Source: Acridotheres tristis (Eukaryota; Chordata; Aves; Passeriformes; Sturnidae). From it: a stretch of 64,000 bases of DNA. The stretch spans positions 8,096,463 to 8,160,462 of the forward strand of contig CM072895.1 of assembly GCA_037013685.1 (NCBI GenBank). The letters are read 5' to 3'. The notes under the pieces were generated by a model. The model worked only from the letters and a program-made list of their open reading frames with translations, ran no database searches and was not told the origin of the DNA. Below, piece by piece: positions 62,971-64,000 of the stretch. Position numbers and translations under genes: made by a program. Each line of letters opens with the position of its first letter. The stretch's first letter is position 1.

Positions 62971-64000
62971 CACTGGGTTCCACAGCCACCCTGGGTTCCT
63001 CCTGGTATTCTGCAGCTGTAGATATATAATATATATGTATTCAGAATACACCTGTGTGCTCACTAAAAATGTGGTGACCAACCTGAGTCATGGCTGCTTT
63101 TTTATTGCTTTTGAGGAATTTACACCCAATGATCTTTGTCTTCTTAAATCTTCTTGGACTATGGCCTTGGGCTAGTGCAGAAACCCTGCCCCACAATATG
63201 AGCATCATAATTCAGCAGCATTGTTTGCACACAAAATCTCTAAAATTTTTACTGCTCTGGAGCGCTGTGTGGGGCCATATAATTCGATGAGGGGAAGAGA
63301 CAATTCCTGTTTTGGAATCAAGTCAAATTTTCAGTTAATTTTCCTTTAATATAAGAGCCTCACCTGTGAAGTTTCAGTCTGTGATGATCCTGTTTTGTCC
63401 CTTGCCTTGGTGCTGCAAAATGGGGAGGGAAAGTTCAGGTTTGGTCACCCCTGATATAAACAAAAGGTTTATATCTTGTATCTCATCTCTTGGCTGCTGC
63501 CTCTGGCTGGTGCAAGCTCCCTTTTCCCTCTTTTGTTGCCTTTTCACTGCATTTTCCTTCTGCCCAGCTGCAGCCCTCTGGTTTAGTGTTACTGGTTTGA
63601 AAGTTGCATGTGGTGATAGTGCTTTTGACAAAATATTCTGCAGGCAGGAACAATTCCTTGGGGCAGCCTGCTGGTGTTGGGTTGAAGGCCTAACCTCCTC
63701 CAGCAAATATTTAACACCAGACTGATCTTGGTTTCATCTGGCTGAAAACATCCCACTGTGGTCCTCAAATCAGAAGAAATTTTTCCCCCAACAAATTCAG
63801 ACAGTTGTATTCTACACAAATTGATAGCCAAATAAAGGGCCAGCCCTTTATCTGCTTCTAAATGCATACTTCTAGATTTTCCCTCAATTTCTGATGGCAG
63901 TTTTCAGTTGTATTCTCCAGATAGAAATGACTCACGTGCTATTTTGCAAATATGCAAATACCACTCTCATCTGACTTACAGACCACACAAAAGCTTAGTA

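Larger units (their letters stand above)
52337..64000. other. 11.7 kb without a recognised gene
   Basis: No exon set or RNA gene is recognised. The stretch contains a 54-bp tandem duplication (52977-53084), an exon-like open stretch at 53140-53347, a TTGG microsatellite (59274-59296), a pyrimidine tract (61756-61797), a candidate pseudo-exon with strong splice signals (62470-62519) and a CR1 3' end (62913-62970). GC is somewhat higher than in the BEND5 introns, which produces many overlapping open frames of 60-160 codons on both strands. Confidence 0.5.

Noticed and set aside
1..64000. tRNA or other structured RNA genes
   Set aside because: I scanned for B-box-like GGTTCRAATCC and obvious cloverleaf arms and saw none convincing; a covariance-model search would be needed to exclude small RNAs.

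Overview
The window looks like a piece of a bird chromosome, probably a songbird (the latter is inference). The avian evidence is three fragments ending in the characteristic CR1 LINE 3' end, moderately compact introns, and a protein very close to vertebrate BEND5. There are no operons, no prokaryotic signals and no viral genome.

The one gene I can support is BEND5, on the + strand. It has six coding exons between 1254 and 31917: 1254-1473, 14895-15028, 16667-17042, 23123-23271, 27704-27917 and 31757-31917. The splice phases add up to an intact 417-residue open frame. Exon 1 lies in a strong CpG island (about 860-1660) that serves as promoter. Exons 2 and 3 encode a linker and a long coiled coil, exon 4 a second linker, and exons 5 and 6 the DNA-binding BEN domain. 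A poly(A) signal begins only 13 bases after the stop codon, with further signals about 0.55-0.9 kb downstream.

The left edge (1-860) is flanking DNA holding a CR1 fragment that ends 445 bp before the start codon. Introns 1-5 are 13.4, 1.6, 6.1, 4.4 and 3.8 kb. Intron 1 contains the oddest material: a GC-rich block with a long minus-strand open frame (5.74-6.37 kb), and a pyrimidine-rich tract with an AATAAA signal followed by a pure A25 run (about 8.85-9.75 kb), which resembles a retrocopied transcript end.

The right half (32-64 kb) has no gene I recognise. In mammals BEND5 is nested, in the same orientation, inside a large intron of AGBL4 (CCP6), so this half may be AGBL4 intron, but I found no AGBL4 exon. 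It contains a CR1 3' end beside a perfect 26-copy AGGAG microsatellite, a minus-strand solo LTR of an endogenous retrovirus with a candidate target-site duplication (50.49-51.02 kb), a 12-copy 31-bp minisatellite that seems to be evolving into a 62-bp dimer (51.97-52.34 kb), a 54-bp tandem duplication, and several exon-like or decayed coding-like stretches of uncertain status. I saw no previously undescribed system that I could defend. The most checkable points are the LTR, the minisatellite, the A-tailed insert, the tandem splice donors of BEND5 exon 2 and the pseudo-exon candidates.
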